In this document: piece by piece, positions 36,882-45,694 of the stretch | Position numbering within the stretch: the first letter of the stretch is position 1 | Layout: each line of letters opens with the position of its first letter | DNA from: Microbacterium oxydans | Lineage (GTDB): Bacteria > Actinomycetota > Actinomycetes > Actinomycetales > Microbacteriaceae | NCBI RefSeq assembly: GCF_000956405.1 | Contig: NZ_JYIV01000028.1 | Span: 310,001 to 374,000 of the forward strand | DNA length: 64,000 bases | Reading direction: 5' to 3' | Position numbers and translations under genes: made by a program | Notes under the pieces: generated by a model | Seen by the model: only the letters and a program-made list of their open reading frames with translations | Databases searched by the model: none | What the model was told of the DNA's origin: nothing

Positions 36882-38246
36882 ATGGCACTCCTCGACACCG
36901 CAGCCCCCGCAGTCCCTCTCGGCGGACCCGACCTCCCGCAGGAGCGTCGCCTGGTCACGGACCTCCCCGGCCCCCGTTCGGCCGAGATCCTCGCGCGCAA
37001 GGCGGACGCCGTCGCCGCGGGTGTCGGACACACGGTTCCGATCGCCGCGGTCGCCGCGGGCGGCGGAGTGGTCGTCGACGCCGACGGGAACTCGCTCATC
37101 GACCTCGGCTCCGGCATCGCCGTGACCACGGTCGGCAACGCGCACCCCAAGGTCGCCGCAGCCGTCGCCGCTCAGGCTGCGCAGTTCACGCACACCTGTT
37201 TCATGATCTCGCCGTACGAGTCCTACGTCGGTGTCGCCGAGGCGCTCAACCGCGTCACCCCCGGCGACTTCGCCAAGAAGAGCGCCCTGTTCAACTCGGG
37301 CGCCGAAGCGGTCGAGAACGCGATCAAGATCGCCCGCAAGCACACCGGTCGCCAGGCCGTCGTCGCATTCGACCACGGCTACCACGGCCGCACGAACCTG
37401 ACCATGGCGCTCACGGCCAAGTCGATGCCCTACAAGAGCGGTTTCGGCCCGTTCGCTCCCGAGGTGTACCGCGCGCCGATGTCGTACCCGTTCCGTGACG
37501 GACTCGACGGGCGCGAGGCCGCGGCCCGCGTGATCCTCCAGCTCGAGAAGCAGATCGGCGCCGACAACCTGGCCGCGGTCATCATCGAGCCCATCCAGGG
37601 CGAGGGCGGCTTCATCGTCCCCGCCGACGGCTTCCTCCCCGCGATCGTCGACTGGTGCCGCGCGAACGGTGTCGTCTTCATCGCCGACGAGGTGCAGACC
37701 GGCTTCGCCCGCACCGGCCACATGTTCGCCAGCGAGATCTTCGGCATCGAGCCCGACCTGATCACCACGGCCAAGGGCATCGCCGGCGGCCTCCCGCTCG
37801 CCGCCGTCACCGGTCGCTCCGAGATCATGGACGCCTCGCACTCCGGCGGTCTCGGCGGCACCTACGGCGGCAACCCGATCGCCTGCGCTGCGGCTCTCGC
37901 CTCGATCGACGTGTTCGAGAACGATGGCGTGATCGAGCGGGCGCGCGAGATCGGCACGATCCTCATCGACCGCCTCACCGCGATCCAGCAGAACGACCCG
38001 CGCGTCGGAGACGTCCGCGGCCACGGTGCCATGATCGCCGCGGAGTTCGTCGACCCCGAGACCAAGGCGCCGAACGCCGCTCTCACGGCTGCCGTCGCGA
38101 AGGCGTGCATCGCGCAGGGTGTCATCGTCCTCACCTGCGGAACCTACGGCAACGTCATCCGCTTCCTCCCTCCGCTCTCGATCGGCGACGACCTTCTGAA
38201 CGAGGGACTCGACATCGTGGCCGCCGCCCTGGCCGCCGCCGAATAA
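36882..38246 (+). CDS. gabT: 4-aminobutyrate aminotransferase
   Basis: 454-residue class-III PLP aminotransferase that converts GABA and 2-oxoglutarate to succinate semialdehyde and glutamate. Seen: DADGNSLIDLGSGIAVTTVGNAHP (in parts), FNSGAEAVENAIKIARKHTGR, the HGYHGRTN loop, IIEPIQGEGGF, VFIADEVQTGFARTGHMF and the PLP lysine in TTAKGIAGGLP. First gene of a putrescine/GABA locus with putrescine oxidase, a permease and two semialdehyde dehydrogenases. Start is ATG 36882 behind a leaderless promoter. Confidence 0.93.
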   Translation: MALLDTAAPAVPLGGPDLPQERRLVTDLPGPRSAEILARKADAVAAGVGHTVPIAAVAAGGGVVVDADGNSLIDLGSGIAVTTVGNAHPKVAAAVAAQAAQFTHTCFMISPYESYVGVAEALNRVTPGDFAKKSALFNSGAEAVENAIKIARKHTGRQAVVAFDHGYHGRTNLTMALTAKSMPYKSGFGPFAPEVYRAPMSYPFRDGLDGREAAARVILQLEKQIGADNLAAVIIEPIQGEGGFIVPADGFLPAIVDWCRANGVVFIADEVQTGFARTGHMFASEIFGIEPDLITTAKGIAGGLPLAAVTGRSEIMDASHSGGLGGTYGGNPIACAAALASIDVFENDGVIERAREIGTILIDRLTAIQQNDPRVGDVRGHGAMIAAEFVDPETKAPNAALTAAVAKACIAQGVIVLTCGTYGNVIRFLPPLSIGDDLLNEGLDIVAAALAAAE

Positions 38247-38250
38247 CATG

Positions 38251-38274
38251 CAGGCCGCGCTCCCGCGCGGCCTG
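38251..38274 (+). terminator. Hairpin after gabT
   Basis: CAGGCCGCGC (38251-38260) pairs perfectly with GCGCGGCCTG (38265-38274) around TCCC, four bases after the gabT stop. No T tract follows; likely a partial terminator or mRNA end-protection element. Confidence 0.6.
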
Positions 38275-38283
38275 ACCCCCTGT

Positions 38284-38324
38284 CCGGTCGCGACCCCAAT
38301 CGGGGGATTTCGGGTCGCGACCGG
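38284..38324. repeat. Second palindrome between gabT and the amine oxidase gene
   Basis: CCGGTCGCGACCC (38284-38296) and GGGTCGCGACCGG (38312-38324) are perfect arms around a 15-base loop. Each arm contains the self-complementary GGTCGCGACC. Terminator or REP-type element; no second copy noticed in the window. Confidence 0.6.
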
Positions 38325-38353
38325 CACTACTTCCCCCAACGAAGGAGTTGCAG

Positions 38354-39736
38354 ATGTCTGAGATCACCCGCGACGTACTCATCATCGGCGCCGGAGCCGC
38401 AGGGCTCACGGCAGCGAACGACCTGCGCAAGGCCGGCCTGTCGGTCGCCGTGCTGGAGGCCCGCGACCGCGTGGGCGGACGCCTGTGGACCGACGTCATC
38501 GACGGCGCAATGCTCGAGATCGGCGGCCAGTGGGTCTCGCCCGACCAGGACGCGCTTAAGGACACGATCGAGGAGCTGGGCCTCGAGACCTACAGCCGTT
38601 ACCGCGAGGGGGACAGCGTCTACGTCGGCCCCGACGGGAAGACCCACCGCTTCACGGGGGAGATGTTCCCCGTCTCGCCGGAGACCGAGGCTGTGATCGC
38701 CCGCATCACGGGGATCCTCGACGCGCTGGTCGCGGAGATCGACCCCGATCAGCCGTGGGCTCACCCCAAGGCCGAGGAGTGGGACTCCATCACCTGGGAT
38801 GCCTGGCTGCGTTCGCAGACCGACGACGACGAAGCCGTGCGCAACCTCGCCTTCGCCACGGGCTCCGCGATGCTCACCAAGCCCACGCACTCGTTCTCGC
38901 TCTTGCAGTCTCTCCTGATGGCCGCGTCCGCCGGTTCCTACTCGAACCTGGTCGACGCCGACTTCATCCTCGACAAGCGCGTCGTGGGCGGCCTGCAGCA
39001 GGTGCCGCTGCGCCTCGCCGAGCGTCTGGGCGATGACGTGCTGCTGAACCAGCCCGTCCGCCGCCTCGAGTGGTCGGACGCAGGTGTGGTCGCCACCACC
39101 GACGAGCTCACCGTGCGCGCCCGCCACGCGATCCTCGCGCACGCACCGGTGCTCTACAGCCGCATCTCGTTCGATCCGCCGCTGCCCCGCCGCCAGCACC
39201 AGCTGCACCAGCACCTCTCGATGGGCTTCGTCATCAAGGTGCACGCGGTCTACGACCGCCCGTTCTGGCGCGAGCAGGGTCTCAGCGGCACCGCGTTCAG
39301 CCCGTACGAGCTGTCGCACGAGGCCTACGACAACACGAACCACGGCGATGAGCGCGGCACCCTGGTCGGCTTCGTCTCCGACGCCAACGCCGACGGCGTG
39401 TTCGAGCTCTCGGCCGAGGAGCGCAAGGAGCGCATCCTCGAGTCGCTGTCGCACTACTACGGCCCCGAAGCCAAGAACCCGGTCGTCTACTACGAGAGCG
39501 ACTGGGGCAGCGAGGAGTGGACGCGCGGTGCCTATGCCGCCAGCTTCGACATGGGCGGTCTGCACCGCTACGGTGCGGACCTGCGCACCGCGGTCGGACC
39601 GATCCACTTCGCGTGCAGCGACATGGCAGGCGCCGGGTACCAGCACGTCGACGGCGCGATCCGCATGGGACACCTCGTCGCCGCCAACATCGTCGATGCG
39701 AGTCGTGAGGCCGGCGCTGTCGAGAGCAGCAGCTGA
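38354..39736 (+). CDS. Flavin monoamine oxidase, putrescine oxidase-like
   Basis: 460 residues. FAD-binding GAGAAGL (~12-18) and EARDRVGGRLWT at the N-terminus, a substrate-binding middle, and FACSDMAGAGYQHVDGAIRMG near the C-terminus that contacts the flavin. The protein resembles Rhodococcus/Micrococcus putrescine oxidase, which makes 4-aminobutanal and hydrogen peroxide. With gabT, a permease and aldehyde dehydrogenases around it, a putrescine-to-GABA-to-succinate route is likely. GAAGGAG precedes ATG 38354. Its stop overlaps the next start (TGATG). Confidence 0.88.
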   Translation: MSEITRDVLIIGAGAAGLTAANDLRKAGLSVAVLEARDRVGGRLWTDVIDGAMLEIGGQWVSPDQDALKDTIEELGLETYSRYREGDSVYVGPDGKTHRFTGEMFPVSPETEAVIARITGILDALVAEIDPDQPWAHPKAEEWDSITWDAWLRSQTDDDEAVRNLAFATGSAMLTKPTHSFSLLQSLLMAASAGSYSNLVDADFILDKRVVGGLQQVPLRLAERLGDDVLLNQPVRRLEWSDAGVVATTDELTVRARHAILAHAPVLYSRISFDPPLPRRQHQLHQHLSMGFVIKVHAVYDRPFWREQGLSGTAFSPYELSHEAYDNTNHGDERGTLVGFVSDANADGVFELSAEERKERILESLSHYYGPEAKNPVVYYESDWGSEEWTRGAYAASFDMGGLHRYGADLRTAVGPIHFACSDMAGAGYQHVDGAIRMGHLVAANIVDASREAGAVESSS

Positions 39737-40620
39737 TGACCGGGTCGGTCGTCGTCGGATACACGGCGACGGACGCGGGGGCGGATGCCGCAGCGCTGGG
39801 TGCGCGCATCGCCCGCAGCCTGGGGGCGACCCTGCACCTGGTGATCGTGCTGCCCAACGAGGGCACGCGCAGTGCTGCAGTGCCGCCGGAGCGCGCCTAC
39901 GAGGAGCACATCCGCTCGCAGGCCAAGAAGTGGCTCGGCGACGCCGTCGTCCGGTTGCCGCAGGAGCTGATCCGCAGCGGACACGTCCGCTTCTCCGAGT
40001 CCTTCGCGGAAGGACTCATCGCCGCCGGTGAGGAGTTCGGCGCCCGTCTGATCGTGATCGGCGCGGCGGGCGGAGGCATCTTCGGGCGCCACCGTCTCGG
40101 CAGCGTGGCCTCTGAGCTGCTGCACTCGTCGACCATCCCTGTCGCTCTGGCGCCCGTCGGCACCGCCCAGCAGGACGACCACGTCATCCCGCGTGTCACG
40201 GTCGCGGTCGGCTCACGGCCGGGCGCGGACGCGCTGCTCGACGAAGCGGTGTCGCTCGCCGGAGACAGCGGCGTCGATCTGCGACTCGTCTCGCTCGTGC
40301 CGTTCGACGTGCCACCCGGCCTCGACACCGGGGCCATCCGCACCGTGGGAGACACACACGGTCGAGAGGTGCTCGCGATGGCGACGGAGCTGCTTCCTGA
40401 CGGGCGCACCGCCGCGGTCGAGAAGGCACCGGGCGACACGGTCGAGGATGCGGTCGCGAACCTCTCCTGGCTTCCCGGCGAGGTGATCCTGGTCGGATCG
40501 AGCCGGCTGGCACAGCCGCGCCGCCTGTTCCTGGGCTCCACGGCAGCGAAGATGCTGCACGTGCTGCCCGTCCCCATGATCGTCGTGCCGCGCACCCGCA
40601 ACGAAGCAGGAGAACGCTGA
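39736..40620 (+). CDS. Tandem-domain universal stress protein
   Basis: 294 residues with two Usp domains. The first (~1-145) opens VVVGYTATDAGADAAALGARIARSLG and has IVIGAAGGGIFGRHRLGSVASELL; the second (~150-290) ends ILVGSSRLAQPRRLFLGSTAAKMLHVLPVPMIVVP, with the GS-x-A nucleotide-loop pattern. Starts and stops overlap by one base with the amine oxidase and permease genes, so it belongs to the polyamine operon. Such Usp genes often sit next to amino acid/polyamine permeases and may modulate them; that link is inferred. Confidence 0.85.
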   Translation: MTGSVVVGYTATDAGADAAALGARIARSLGATLHLVIVLPNEGTRSAAVPPERAYEEHIRSQAKKWLGDAVVRLPQELIRSGHVRFSESFAEGLIAAGEEFGARLIVIGAAGGGIFGRHRLGSVASELLHSSTIPVALAPVGTAQQDDHVIPRVTVAVGSRPGADALLDEAVSLAGDSGVDLRLVSLVPFDVPPGLDTGAIRTVGDTHGREVLAMATELLPDGRTAAVEKAPGDTVEDAVANLSWLPGEVILVGSSRLAQPRRLFLGSTAAKMLHVLPVPMIVVPRTRNEAGER

Positions 40621-42167
40621 TGAGCAGCACCCCCCGGGCGACGGAGCCCGAATCCGGCGTCACCACCGGCATCTCCACCAAGGGCCTGAGCGCCGGAACG
40701 GTCGGCCTGATCGGCGCGGTCGTGATCGGCATCTCGTGCATCGCGCCCGCGTACACGTTCACGGCGGCCGTCGGACCCGTGGCCTCGACCGTCGGGTCGC
40801 AGATCCCGGCGATCATCCTGGTCGGCTTCATCCCGATGCTCCTGGTCGCCTTCGGCTACCGCGAGCTCAACAACCGGATGCCCGACTCCGGGACGTCGTT
40901 CACCTGGGCGGCACGTGCCTTCGGGCCCTGGGTCGGCTGGATGGCCGGCTGGGGCCTGGTCGTCGCCACGATCCTGGTGCTGTCCAACCTCGCGGGCATC
41001 GCCGTGGACTTCCTCTTCCTGCTGATCTCGCAGATCACGGGCAACCCCGACATCGCTTCGCTTGCGAGCGTCACCTGGATCAACATCGGCGTGTGCCTGC
41101 TGTTCATGCTCGGCGCGACATGGATCTCGTACCGCGACATGCAGACGACGCAGAAGCTGCAGTACTGGCTCGTCAGCTTCCAGATCCTCGTGCTGCTGTT
41201 CTTCGCCGGCGCCGCGATCGTCCAGGCGGTGAACGGCAACGGCTTCGACTACCAGCCGTTCGACCTCGGCTGGTTCAACCCGTTCGCGATCTCCTCGTTC
41301 AGCGCGGTGGCGGCCGGCCTCTCCCTCTCGATCTTCATTTTCTGGGGCTGGGACGTCACCCTCACCATGAACGAGGAGACCAAGGACCCGGAGAAGACCC
41401 CTGGGCGTGCCGCCACCGTCACGGTGCTCATGATCGTCTCGCTGTACCTGCTGCTGGCGGTCGCGATGATCATGTTCGCCGGCGTCGGCACCGGCGCGTT
41501 GGGACTCGGCAACGAAGACATCCAGGAGAACGTGTTCTTCCACCTCTCCGGCCCGATCCTCGGCCCGCTCGCGTTCCTCGTGTCGCTCGCCGTGCTGACC
41601 AGCTCCGCGTCGTCGCTGCAGTCCACGTTCGTCGGCCCGGCGCGCACCCTGCTGGCGATGGGGCACTATGGCGCGCTGCCGAAGTCGTTCGCGAAGGTCA
41701 GCCCGCGGTTCTTCACGCCGGGGTACGCGACCATCGCCTCGGCCATCGTGGCGTCGGGCTTCTACGCCGTGATGCGCATCGTCAGCGAGGACACGCTGTG
41801 GGACACCATCCTCACGCTCGGCATGATGATCTGCTTCTACTACGGCATCACCGCGTTCGCCTGCGTCTGGTACTTCCGCAAGCAGTGGTTCGACTCGACG
41901 AGGAACTTCTTCTTCACGTTCCTGTTCCCTCTGGTGGGCGGCATCATCCTCGCGATCCTGTTCTTCACCACGCTGATCGACTCGATGGACCCGGCCTACG
42001 GCTCCGGCTCGCAGATCGGCGGGGTCGGGATCGTGTTCATCCTCGGCATGCTGATCATCGTCGTCGGCCTCGTCGTGATGATCTGGAATGCGATCAGACG
42101 GCCCGCCTTCTTCCGTGGACAGACGCTGGGCATCGACGCACCGCCCAGCCGACGCAAGCGCTCCTAG
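40620..42167 (+). CDS. APC family amino acid/polyamine permease
   Basis: 515 residues, about 12-14 membrane helices. The APC start is seen in KGLSAGTVGLIGAVVIGISCIAPAYTFTAAVG (in parts), with GYRELNNRMPDSGTSFTWAARAFGPWVGWMAGWG in helix 2-3 and ETKDPEKTPGRAA in a cytoplasmic loop. By its place between putrescine oxidase and semialdehyde dehydrogenases it is probably the putrescine or GABA importer. ATG 40620 overlaps the Usp stop by one base. Confidence 0.88.
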   Translation: MSSTPRATEPESGVTTGISTKGLSAGTVGLIGAVVIGISCIAPAYTFTAAVGPVASTVGSQIPAIILVGFIPMLLVAFGYRELNNRMPDSGTSFTWAARAFGPWVGWMAGWGLVVATILVLSNLAGIAVDFLFLLISQITGNPDIASLASVTWINIGVCLLFMLGATWISYRDMQTTQKLQYWLVSFQILVLLFFAGAAIVQAVNGNGFDYQPFDLGWFNPFAISSFSAVAAGLSLSIFIFWGWDVTLTMNEETKDPEKTPGRAATVTVLMIVSLYLLLAVAMIMFAGVGTGALGLGNEDIQENVFFHLSGPILGPLAFLVSLAVLTSSASSLQSTFVGPARTLLAMGHYGALPKSFAKVSPRFFTPGYATIASAIVASGFYAVMRIVSEDTLWDTILTLGMMICFYYGITAFACVWYFRKQWFDSTRNFFFTFLFPLVGGIILAILFFTTLIDSMDPAYGSGSQIGGVGIVFILGMLIIVVGLVVMIWNAIRRPAFFRGQTLGIDAPPSRRKRS

Positions 42168-42189
42168 CCCTCCTCACAGAAAGAGAATC

Positions 42190-43656
42190 ATGAGCACTCA
42201 GACCGAACAGGCGCTCCTGGACAGCATCCCCACCGGACTCTTCATCGGGGGCCAGTGGATCGACGGCGAGACGGGTGGCACCTTCGACGTGAAGGACCCC
42301 GCGACCGGCGCCGTGATCCGCACCATCGCCGACGCGACGCCCGGCGACGGCATCCGCGCCCTCGACGCCGCGGTCGCCGCGCAGGACGCCTGGGCCGCGA
42401 CGGCTCCGCGCGTGCGCAGCGAGATCCTCCGCACGTCGTTCGACCTCGTGCAGGAGCACAAGGAAGACCTGGCGCTGCTCATGACGCTCGAGATGGGCAA
42501 GCCGCTCGCGGAAGCACGCGGCGAGGTCGGCTACGGCGGAGAGTTCCTGCGCTGGTTCAGCGAGGAGGCCGTGCGCATCAGCGGCCGCTACGGCATCAAC
42601 CCCGAGGGCACCGGCCACATGGTCGTGTCGCAGCGCCCCGTCGGGCCGTCGTTCTTCGTGACGCCGTGGAACTTCCCGTTCGCCATGGCCACGCGCAAGA
42701 TCGCCCCGGCACTCGCTGCGGGCTGCACCGTCGTGATCAAGCCGCCGGCACTCACGCCGCTGACGACGATGTACTTCGTCTCGCTGCTCGAGCAGGCGGG
42801 GCTCCCCGCGGGTGTCGTGAACGTCGTGCAGACGTCGAAGTCCAGCGCGCTCTCGGCCCCCATCATCGCCGACCCGCGTCTGCGCAAGCTCTCCTTCACC
42901 GGGTCCACCGAGGTGGGTCGCAAGCTCATCGCCCAGGCGGCCGAGGGCGTGCTGCGTGTGTCGATGGAACTCGGCGGCAACGCTCCGTTCGTGGTGTTCG
43001 ACGACGCCGACCTCGACAAGGCCGTGGACGGTGCGCTGGCCGCGAAGTTCCGCAACATCGGTCAGGCCTGCACGGCGGCGAACCGCTTCATCGTGCACAA
43101 GGACGTCGCGGGCGAGTTCGCCAAGCGCGTGACCGAGCGCGTCAACGGCATGAAGATCGGCCGCGGCACGGAAGAGGGCGTGGCGATCGGACCGCTCATC
43201 GACGAGGACGCCGTGGCCAAGGCCGGTGAGCTCGTGGACGATGCGGTCGAACGCGGTGCGACCCTGCTCGCCGGCGGCAAGGCCGTCGAGGGCACCGGCA
43301 CGTTCTACGAGCCCACCGTGCTCACCGACGTGGTTGCCGGAAGCGCGATCCTCCGCGAGGAGATCTTCGGACCGGTGCTCGCGATCGCGACCTTCGAGAC
43401 CGAGGAAGAGGCCGTACGTCTCGCGAACGACACCGAGTACGGACTCGTGTCGTACGTCTTCACGGAGAACCTGCAGCGCGGTCAGCGCATGATCGACGGT
43501 CTCGAGACCGGCATGATGGGTCTCAACGTGGGAGTGGTCTCGAACGCGGCCGCGCCCTTCGGTGGCGTCAAGCAGTCCGGCGTCGGCCGCGAGGGTGGCT
43601 TCGAGGGCATCCACGAGTACCTGTCCACCAAGTACACGCTGATCCCGGTCTCCTGA
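42190..43656 (+). CDS. gabD: NAD(P)-dependent succinate-semialdehyde dehydrogenase
   Basis: 488 residues of the aldehyde dehydrogenase superfamily, GabD type. Opening FIGGQWIDGETGGTFDVKDPATG, glutamate motif MELGGNAPFVVFDDADLD, catalytic cysteine in NIGQACTAANRFIVH, and LNVGVVSNAAAPFGGVKQSGVGREGG, which is typical of SSADH. It oxidises succinate semialdehyde from GabT to succinate. AGAGAATC precedes ATG 42190; the frame open upstream lies in the permease gene. A hairpin separates it from a second dehydrogenase gene. Confidence 0.92.
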   Translation: MSTQTEQALLDSIPTGLFIGGQWIDGETGGTFDVKDPATGAVIRTIADATPGDGIRALDAAVAAQDAWAATAPRVRSEILRTSFDLVQEHKEDLALLMTLEMGKPLAEARGEVGYGGEFLRWFSEEAVRISGRYGINPEGTGHMVVSQRPVGPSFFVTPWNFPFAMATRKIAPALAAGCTVVIKPPALTPLTTMYFVSLLEQAGLPAGVVNVVQTSKSSALSAPIIADPRLRKLSFTGSTEVGRKLIAQAAEGVLRVSMELGGNAPFVVFDDADLDKAVDGALAAKFRNIGQACTAANRFIVHKDVAGEFAKRVTERVNGMKIGRGTEEGVAIGPLIDEDAVAKAGELVDDAVERGATLLAGGKAVEGTGTFYEPTVLTDVVAGSAILREEIFGPVLAIATFETEEEAVRLANDTEYGLVSYVFTENLQRGQRMIDGLETGMMGLNVGVVSNAAAPFGGVKQSGVGREGGFEGIHEYLSTKYTLIPVS

Positions 43657-43662
43657 TTCCCC

Positions 43663-43694
43663 GATGCGGGGCCTGCGCCGTCGGGCCCCGCATC
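43663..43694 (+). terminator. Hairpin between the two dehydrogenase genes
   Basis: GATGCGGGGCC (43663-43673) and GGCCCCGCATC (43684-43694) are perfect 11-bp arms around a ten-base loop, starting six bases after the gabD stop. No T tract is present. Confidence 0.6.
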
Positions 43695-43714
43695 ACCCAA
43701 CGAGAGGACATGTC

Positions 43715-45079
43715 ATGACCGACTACGCCGTCATCAACCCCGCCACCGGAGAGACGTTGGCGTCCTTCGACACCTTCACCGACGCCCAGATCGACGAGGC
43801 CGTCGCCGCAGCCGACGAGGCCCACCGCGAGTGGTCGCGCTCGTCCACGGTCGCCGAGCGTGCGGCTCTCATCCGTCGCGCGGCCGAACTGCACCGCGAG
43901 CGCCGCGAGGAGCTCGCCGACATCTTCGTGCGCGAGATGGGCAAGCCCCGCGAAGCAGCCCTCGGCGAGGTCGACTTCGCCGCAGACATCGCCGAGTACT
44001 ACGCCGATCAGGCGGAGTCGATCATGGCCGACCAGCCGATCGCGATCCTGGGGGAGGGGTCGGCCATCATCCGGCGTTCCTCGCTCGGCCCGCTCGTCGG
44101 CATCATGCCGTGGAACTTCCCGGCGTACCAGATCGTGCGCTTCGCCGCTCCCAACCTCATCGTCGGGAACACGATCCTGCTCAAGCCCGCACCCCAGTGC
44201 CCGGAGTCGTCGACCGCGATCGAGAAGATCTACCACGACGCCGGCTTCCCGAAGGGCGCATACCAGAACGTGCTCGCCACGAACGAGCAGATCGCGACGA
44301 TGATCGCCGACCCGCGCGTGCAGGGCGTCTCGCTCACCGGCTCCGAGCGTGCGGGGGCTGCTGTCGCGGAGATCGCCGGCCGCAACCTCAAGAAGGTCGC
44401 GCTGGAGCTCGGCGGCTCCGACCCGTTCATCGTGCTGTCCACCGACGACCTCGATGCCACTGTGCAGGCCGGCGTCGATGCGCGTCTGGACAACAACGGG
44501 CAGGCCTGCAACGGTGCCAAGCGCTTCATCATCGTCGACGACCTCTACGACGCGTTCGTGGAGAAGTTCACGGCGGCGATGGCGGCGGTCGAGGCGACCG
44601 ACCCGACGCTCGATGACACGGTCCTCGGCCCGGTGTCGTCCGAGACCGCGGCCGAGAATCTGCAGAAGCAGATCGATCAGGCGATCGAGCAGGGCGCGAC
44701 GCTGCTCACGGGCGGTACCCGCGACGGTGCGTTCTTCGCTCCGACAGTGCTGGCCGACGTGACGCCGGAGATGAACGTCTACCGCGAGGAGCTGTTCGGT
44801 CCGGCAGCCGTCGTCTACCGAGTGGCGGATGAGGACGCGGCGGTCGAGCTCGCGAACGACACCACGTTCGGCCTCGGCTCGTACGTCTTCACGACGGATG
44901 CCGAGCAGGCGGAGCGCGTCGCCGACAAGATCGAGGCGGGCATGGTCTACGTCAACCTCGTGCTGGCCGACAGCCCTGAGCTGCCCTTCGGCGGCGTCAA
45001 GCGCAGCGGCACGGCCCGCGAGCTGGGACACCTGGCCGCCGACGAGTTCGTCAACAAGAAGCTCATCCGCGTCGGCTGA
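43715..45079 (+). CDS. Aldehyde dehydrogenase, second succinate-semialdehyde/aminobutanal dehydrogenase candidate
   Basis: 454 residues, shorter at the N-terminus than the neighbouring GabD. Motifs: FVREMGKPREAALGEVDF, IMPWNFPAYQIVRFAAPNLIVGNTILLKPAPQCPESS (in parts), LELGGSDPFIVL and the catalytic cysteine in NNGQACNGAKRFI. This matches the YneI/Sad-type subgroup that acts on succinate semialdehyde. As the amine oxidase yields 4-aminobutanal, one of the two enzymes here must oxidise that aldehyde to GABA, and this is a reasonable candidate for it. Catalytic residues are intact. Confidence 0.85.
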   Translation: MTDYAVINPATGETLASFDTFTDAQIDEAVAAADEAHREWSRSSTVAERAALIRRAAELHRERREELADIFVREMGKPREAALGEVDFAADIAEYYADQAESIMADQPIAILGEGSAIIRRSSLGPLVGIMPWNFPAYQIVRFAAPNLIVGNTILLKPAPQCPESSTAIEKIYHDAGFPKGAYQNVLATNEQIATMIADPRVQGVSLTGSERAGAAVAEIAGRNLKKVALELGGSDPFIVLSTDDLDATVQAGVDARLDNNGQACNGAKRFIIVDDLYDAFVEKFTAAMAAVEATDPTLDDTVLGPVSSETAAENLQKQIDQAIEQGATLLTGGTRDGAFFAPTVLADVTPEMNVYREELFGPAAVVYRVADEDAAVELANDTTFGLGSYVFTTDAEQAERVADKIEAGMVYVNLVLADSPELPFGGVKRSGTARELGHLAADEFVNKKLIRVG

Positions 45080-45103
45080 GCCGCTCCACTCGCACGGAGA
45101 CCG

Positions 45104-45166
45104 CGTTCCCGTCGCACTTTCTGTCGCTTGCTTCCGCGCATTCCGACAGGAACTGCGACGGGAACG
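45104..45166. repeat. Palindromic repeat, GTCGCACTTTCTGTCGC family, copy 2
   Basis: Arms 45104-45127 and 45143-45166 pair with a few mismatches (right arm contains CCGACAGGAACTGCGACGGG). It lies 24 bases after the dehydrogenase stop. The most diverged of the four copies in the window. Confidence 0.75.
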
Positions 45167-45200
45167 TGTCTTGTGGGCAGGGGTGAGGGACAATGGCCGC

Positions 45201-45638
45201 ATGAGCGCGCACACCGACCCGATCGAGACGCTGACCACCGAACAGAGCTGGGCGCGGCTCGGAACACAGGAGCTGGGGCGACTGGTCACTCACGTCGGTG
45301 ACACGATCGACATCTTCCCCGTGAACTTCGTGGTCGACGGAGACGGCGTCCTGTTCCGCACCGCGCCGGGCAGCAAGCTGTTCGAACTCACGGTGAACAC
45401 CGATGTGCTGTTCGAGGTCGACGACCACACCGACACGGATGCCTGGAGCGTGATCGTGCGCGGACACGCCGCCGCGCTGGAGACCGACGAAGATGTGCAC
45501 CGTGCGGATGCGGCAGGCCTTCGCCCGTGGATCCCCACCCTCAAGCGCGTGTACGTGCGCATCGCTCCGACCTCGGTGTCCGGGCGCGCGTTCCGCCGCA
45601 GCCCCGAGCCGGAGCGCGACGGCCCCCAGGAGTACTGA
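45201..45638 (+). CDS. Pyridoxamine 5'-phosphate oxidase-fold protein
   Basis: 145 residues from ATG 45201. The split-barrel PPOX-like pattern is seen in RLGTQELGRLVTHVGDTIDIFPVNFVVDGDGVLFRTAPGSKL (in parts) and WSVIVRGHAAALETDEDV. Proteins of this type bind FMN, F420 or heme, and many reduce small substrates; no specific role can be given. A -10-like GACAAT ends six bases before the ATG, again suggesting a leaderless transcript. It precedes a pyruvate oxidase with its own promoter. Confidence 0.78.
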   Translation: MSAHTDPIETLTTEQSWARLGTQELGRLVTHVGDTIDIFPVNFVVDGDGVLFRTAPGSKLFELTVNTDVLFEVDDHTDTDAWSVIVRGHAAALETDEDVHRADAAGLRPWIPTLKRVYVRIAPTSVSGRAFRRSPEPERDGPQEY

Positions 45639-45682
45639 CCCCGCGCGTCCTGGCTTCTTGGCCTCAGGCCTCGCCCCGGGCG

Positions 45683-45688
45683 TAGGGT
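45683..45688 (+). promoter_or_regulatory. TANNNT -10 box, leaderless poxB start
   Basis: TAGGGT ends six bases before the ATG at 45695. Confidence 0.5.
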
Positions 45689-45694
45689 CGAAGC

